Assembly: GCA_036821845.1 (NCBI GenBank)
Contig: DAISIT010000047.1
Coordinates: 1-26,125, forward strand
Source: JAEUMD01 sp937950105
GTDB lineage: Bacteria; Pseudomonadota; Alphaproteobacteria; Rhizobiales; Hyphomicrobiaceae
Length of the DNA stretch: 26,125 bases
Reading direction: 5' to 3'
The position numbers and the translations under genes were made by a program. Within the stretch, counting starts at the first letter, position 1; every line of letters starts with the position of its first letter. A model generated the notes under the pieces. The model made no database searches. It saw only the letters and a program-made list of their open reading frames with translations, and was not told the DNA's origin. Below, one piece after another: positions 23,002-26,125 of the stretch.

Positions 23002-23649
23002 TCAGCCGGCCGAATTCCACGTGACAGATATATGATAAGGGCTCTGGTACGCCAGTGCCAGCTTTGTCCCATCCTCACGAATTAGTTGACCCTGCTGCTC
23101 GGTGCCCGTGGGCGGCGGCGGGTTGGTCAGGGAGGACGGCATGTAGCGCATCAGCACCGAGCGGATCGAGCCGCCGGTCGACTTGATATAGGGCAGCGAC
23201 TGGGAATTGCGCACCCAGGCCCACTCGCTCTGCGGGTTCTTCGGATCGACGATGAAGGCCTCGTACAGCATGTACGGGATGACGATCAGGATGAAGCCGC
23301 GGGCGACGCCGAACACGAACCCGAGCACGCGGTCGATCATGCCGACACGGCTGTCGAGCACCGAATCCGAGATACGCGCCGTGATCAGGTGCACGATGAT
23401 CAGCACGATCAGGAAGATCAGCGCGCCGACGGCGATCTGGGCGATGGCGACCTGCGTGCCCATCTGCTGCGCCATGTCGGCGGCGAAGCTCTTGTAGTTG
23501 AGCACGAAGTAGAGGGTGGCCGCCGCGGCCACCACCCATGACAGGATCGACAGCATCTCACGCGTCAGCCCGCGATACATGGCGAGCAGACCGGAGATGA
23601 AGCAGATCGCCAGCAAGGCGGCGTCGAGGTAGCTGAGCGGCCCGATCAT
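23002..23649 (-). CDS. cvpA: CvpA family inner-membrane protein
   Basis: A 215-residue protein with about four membrane helices in the first 150 residues (LDAALLAICFISGLLAMYRGLTREMLSIL, then a second, a third with LIFLIVLIIVHL, and a fourth GVARGFILIVIPYML). The CvpA hallmark YRGLTREMLSILSW is present. The C-terminal ~65 residues are polar. CvpA is needed for colicin V production in E. coli and for envelope stress resistance; the molecular role is unclear. GGAG eight bases before the ATG at 23649 supports the start. The pairing with purF downstream is conserved across proteobacteria. Confidence 0.93.
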   Translation of the reverse strand: MIGPLSYLDAALLAICFISGLLAMYRGLTREMLSILSWVVAAAATLYFVLNYKSFAADMAQQMGTQVAIAQIAVGALIFLIVLIIVHLITARISDSVLDSRVGMIDRVLGFVFGVARGFILIVIPYMLYEAFIVDPKNPQSEWAWVRNSQSLPYIKSTGGSIRSVLMRYMPSSLTNPPPPTGTEQQGQLIREDGTKLALAYQSPYHISVTWNSAG

Positions 23650-23749
23650 CGGCGAGGCTCCAGAGAGTTGTCCGAGGCCGCCGGAGCCACTGCGCCGGCC
23701 GGCGACACGGGCCGGAATCGGCACCGACACTGGTATAGGGCGGCGAGCC

Positions 23750-25120
23750 TCAAGACGAAAGCTCCTCCGCCAGCGACTTCAGGTGATCGATGCGCTCGAG
23801 CGACAGCGTCACCGGAGCGGCGTCGATCTCGCCGGCTGCCGGCAGCACGGCCCTGGTGAAGCCGAGCTTCTGCGCCTCTTTGAGACGGATGGTCATGTGC
23901 GATGCCGCACGCACGGCCCCCGAAAGCGATATCTCGCCGAAGTAGACATGATCGGGGGCCAGCGCAACACCCGAAAATGACGACAGCAGGGCGGCAGCGG
24001 CGGCGAGATCGGCGGCAGGTTCCTGGATTTTGAGGCCACCCGCGACGTTGAGATAGACGTCGGCCTCCGCGAACGATACCCCGCAGCGGGCCTGCAGGAC
24101 TGCGAGCAGCATGGACAATCGGTTCGCGTCCCACCCGACCACGGCGCGGCGCGGCATGCCGAGCGCCGACGGCGCCACCAGCGCCTGGATCTCGACCAGA
24201 ATCGGCCGCGTCCCCTCCATGCCGGCGAACACCGCCGTGCCGGGGCTCGATGCGTCACGGTCGCCGAGGAACAGCTCCGACGGATTGGCGACCTCGCGCA
24301 AACCGGCGCCCACCATCTCGAACACGCCGATCTCGTCGGTGGCGCCGAAGCGGTTCTTGACGGCGCGCAGGATGCGGTAGGGGTGGCCGCGATCACCCTC
24401 GAAATAGAGCACCGTGTCGACCATGTGCTCGATCAGCTTCGGCCCGGCGATCTGCCCGTCTTTTGTCACGTGGCCGACCAGCAGCAGCGCCGCGCCGCTC
24501 GATTTGGCGTAGCGGATCAGCGATTGCGTCGCCGCCCGCACCTGGCTGACGGTGCCGGGCGCGGCTTCGAGCGCATCGCTCCACAGCGTCTGGATGGAAT
24601 CGACCACGATCAGGTCGGCGCGCTTTTCCGCCGCCAGCGTAGCGAGGATGTTGGACAGATTGGTTTCGGCGGCGAGCGCGACCGGCGCGGCGCTGAGGCC
24701 GAGCCGCTCGGCCCTGAGCCGCACTTGCGCGGCGGCTTCCTCGCCCGAAAAGTAGAGTGCGCGCCGCCCGGCATTGGCGACCGTCGCCGCCAATTGCAGA
24801 AGCAGCGTCGATTTGCCGATGCCGGGTTCGCCGCCGATCAGCAGCGCCGAGCCCGGCACGATGCCGCCGCCGGTGACGCGGTCGAGTTCGGCGAGGCCGG
24901 TCGAGAAGCGCGGCGCTTCTTTCGATTCACCCGACAGCGTTTCGAGCGCTAGGCGGCGGCCGCTGGCTGCCTTGGAGATGCCGGAGCCGGGAGGGGGCGC
25001 GCTCGTCGCCTCCTCGACCATGGTGTTCCATTCGCCGCAGCCCGGACATTTGCCCGCCCAGCGCGAGGACGCCGCGCCGCAGGTCTGGCAAACGAAGCTG
25101 TTCTTGCCGGGCTTGGCCAT
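23750..25120 (-). CDS. radA: DNA repair ATPase RadA
   Basis: A 456-residue RecA-related helicase-like ATPase that processes recombination branches. It has the N-terminal zinc finger (Cys11, Cys14, Cys25, Cys28), Walker A GEPGIGKS (97-104), the Walker B strand LIVVDSIQTLW, the RadA-specific KNRFG motif (255-259), and the C-terminal Lon-protease-like domain that lacks peptidase function in the family. Length is normal. The ATG at 25120 shares one base with the stop of the upstream gene (TGATG), and no good ribosome binding site precedes it, so translation is probably coupled to that gene. Confidence 0.96.
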   Translation of the reverse strand: MAKPGKNSFVCQTCGAASSRWAGKCPGCGEWNTMVEEATSAPPPGSGISKAASGRRLALETLSGESKEAPRFSTGLAELDRVTGGGIVPGSALLIGGEPGIGKSTLLLQLAATVANAGRRALYFSGEEAAAQVRLRAERLGLSAAPVALAAETNLSNILATLAAEKRADLIVVDSIQTLWSDALEAAPGTVSQVRAATQSLIRYAKSSGAALLLVGHVTKDGQIAGPKLIEHMVDTVLYFEGDRGHPYRILRAVKNRFGATDEIGVFEMVGAGLREVANPSELFLGDRDASSPGTAVFAGMEGTRPILVEIQALVAPSALGMPRRAVVGWDANRLSMLLAVLQARCGVSFAEADVYLNVAGGLKIQEPAADLAAAAALLSSFSGVALAPDHVYFGEISLSGAVRAASHMTIRLKEAQKLGFTRAVLPAAGEIDAAPVTLSLERIDHLKSLAEELSS

Positions 25121-25521
25121 CAGGTGGAACTCATATCAAAAAGCTTGTCTAGCTTCTTGGCCGCGATCCTCTTTCCCGCCTCAATTACCAGTTCAAGCGA
25201 CTGAGTTCCTCCGCGCTTTGCAGCATCGACAGCCTGCCGCCAAATATCCGTGTCATGTAGCGTACGTATGAACTCCTGTCCTTTCCACGTCATGCAACAA
25301 GGACGATACTCATCCGGCAAATCCTCAACTTCAGTGTCGAATTTCGTGACTTTTTCTGCGACGATGTAGCCCCCATTATCAAGTAACCAGTAGTGATAGG
25401 AAATTTGTTGCGGAGTAAAACCGTCGATCTGCGCTGGATGACAACTGACCTTCGGGTTGGAGCACGCGCGTGCTTCCATATCCATCAGCAAAGTTCGGAT
25501 CAGTTCGAGTTCCATTTTCAT
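25120..25521 (-). CDS. DUF2513-like protein of unknown function, probably acquired
   Basis: A 133-residue protein whose N-terminus (KMELELIRTLLMDME), YHYWLLDNGGYI and LTWKGQEFIRTL-like block resemble the DUF2513 family, small proteins often found in phages and mobile elements, with a winged-helix-like look. Function is unknown. Base composition differs sharply from its neighbours: 27 of 60 bases are G or C at 25321-25380, against 44 of 60 at 25021-25080 inside radA. The ATG overlaps the alr stop by four bases (ATGA) and its stop shares a base with the radA start. A second ATG at 25515 could also serve. The family assignment rests on motif recognition only. Confidence 0.75.
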   Translation of the reverse strand: MKMELELIRTLLMDMEARACSNPKVSCHPAQIDGFTPQQISYHYWLLDNGGYIVAEKVTKFDTEVEDLPDEYRPCCMTWKGQEFIRTLHDTDIWRQAVDAAKRGGTQSLELVIEAGKRIAAKKLDKLFDMSST

Positions 25522-26125
25522 TTCGCACCCGCGTAGATACGATGGAATCTGCGGCCGAGGCTGGTCAGGACCTCGTAGCCGATGGTGCCGGCCGCGGCGC
25601 CGACCGCCTCGATGGGAATATTCGGGCCGATCACCTCGACGAGATCACCCGGCGCGACGCCGCCTTCGATGTCCGTGACGTCGACGGTGACGAGGTCCAT
25701 CGACACCCGCCCGACAATCGGTGCGAACTGTCCGCGGATCGCGACCTGAGCGGGCGGCGTGCTTGCATCGCTCGCGCGGCTCAAATGTCGGAACAGGCCA
25801 TCGGCATAGCCCGCCGCGATGACGGCGATGCGCGACGCGCGTGTCGGCGACCATGTCGCGGAATAGCCGACCGTCTGGCCGGGCGCCACGTCACGCACCT
25901 GCAGAACCTTGACATGCAACTCGACCGTCGCCTGCACCGGCGTGCGCCCGCCGCCGAACGCCTGACCGCCGTAAAGCGCGTAGCCGGGGCGCACGAGATC
26001 GTAGTGATAGTCCTTGCCGAGCATCAGCCCGTCGGAGGCGGCGAGGCTCACCGGCACGCTCGGAAGCACCGGCAGCAGTCGCTCGAGCACGCCGCGCTGG
26101 GCCGCGCTCTTCGGCGATGCCGGAT
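25518..26125 (-). CDS. alr: alanine racemase Alr, N-terminal half cut by window edge
   Basis: The last 202 codons are visible, and the frame is open to the right edge. Alr converts L-Ala to D-Ala for peptidoglycan using pyridoxal phosphate. The visible part covers the end of the TIM barrel (YDLVRPGYALYGG) and the C-terminal beta domain. The second catalytic base, Tyr, lies in VGYSATW, and GRVSMDLVTVDVTD is the usual C-terminal block. The PLP lysine lies outside the window. The stop overlaps the next gene by four bases. In Rhizobiales alr is commonly followed by radA; here a foreign-looking gene separates them. Confidence 0.93.
   Translation of the reverse strand, partial: PASPKSAAQRGVLERLLPVLPSVPVSLAASDGLMLGKDYHYDLVRPGYALYGGQAFGGGRTPVQATVELHVKVLQVRDVAPGQTVGYSATWSPTRASRIAVIAAGYADGLFRHLSRASDASTPPAQVAIRGQFAPIVGRVSMDLVTVDVTDIEGGVAPGDLVEVIGPNIPIEAVGAAAGTIGYEVLTSLGRRFHRIYAGAK

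Noticed and set aside
1..26125. CRISPR arrays, tRNA/rRNA genes, insertion sequences, prophage, toxin-antitoxin or defence systems
   Set aside because: No spaced repeat array, cloverleaf, transposase, integrase or paired small toxin/antitoxin genes were seen on either strand.

Overview
This is a GC-rich chromosomal window from an alphaproteobacterium, most likely of the order Hyphomicrobiales (Rhizobiales). The evidence is the set of gene families, their order (fabD-fabG-acpP-fabF-mltG-yicC-gmk, facing lptF-lptG-lptD-surA-pdxA-rsmA, then pepA and alr-radA-cvpA-purF), and one EcfG-type stress promoter. I cannot name the genus. Nearly all of it is conserved housekeeping DNA with complete reading frames. 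I saw no tRNA, rRNA, CRISPR array, intact transposon or prophage.

Left part (1-2774): a CoA-ester lyase of the malyl-CoA lyase type runs off the left edge on the minus strand. It is followed by a small secreted fasciclin-domain protein (+) and a small secreted Cys/His protein resembling CHAP or NlpC/P60 enzymes (-). The last two converge on an intrinsic terminator.

Fatty-acid and envelope block (2775-10664, + strand): fabD, fabG, acpP and fabF make the core of type II fatty-acid synthesis. mltG (peptidoglycan glycan termination), yicC (endoribonuclease family) and gmk (guanylate kinase) follow. A small FMN-binding split-barrel protein of the general-stress type closes the block, behind a well-matched EcfG promoter.

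Outer-membrane block (18994 down to 10689, - strand): lptF, lptG, lptD, surA, pdxA and rsmA are tightly packed, and several junctions overlap. LptF/G extract lipopolysaccharide from the inner membrane, LptD inserts it in the outer membrane, and SurA chaperones beta-barrel proteins such as LptD. PdxA (vitamin B6) and RsmA (16S rRNA dimethylation) are the usual passengers of this operon.

Right part (19434-26125): pepA (+) converges with purF (-). The gap between them is filled by a tandem, hairpin-rich repeat array (period 137 bp) that reaches the purF stop codon. cvpA lies upstream of purF, then radA, a low-GC DUF2513-like gene, and alr, cut by the right edge. The DUF2513-like gene is wedged between alr and radA with overlapping start and stop codons on both sides and is the best candidate for a recent acquisition.

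I found no convincing new multi-gene system. The points most worth checking are the DUF2513-like insertion, the repeat array at 21013-21340, the EcfG promoter at 10109, the helically phased direct repeat before fabF, and the hexanucleotide repeat encoding an Asn/Asp-rich tail on RsmA.
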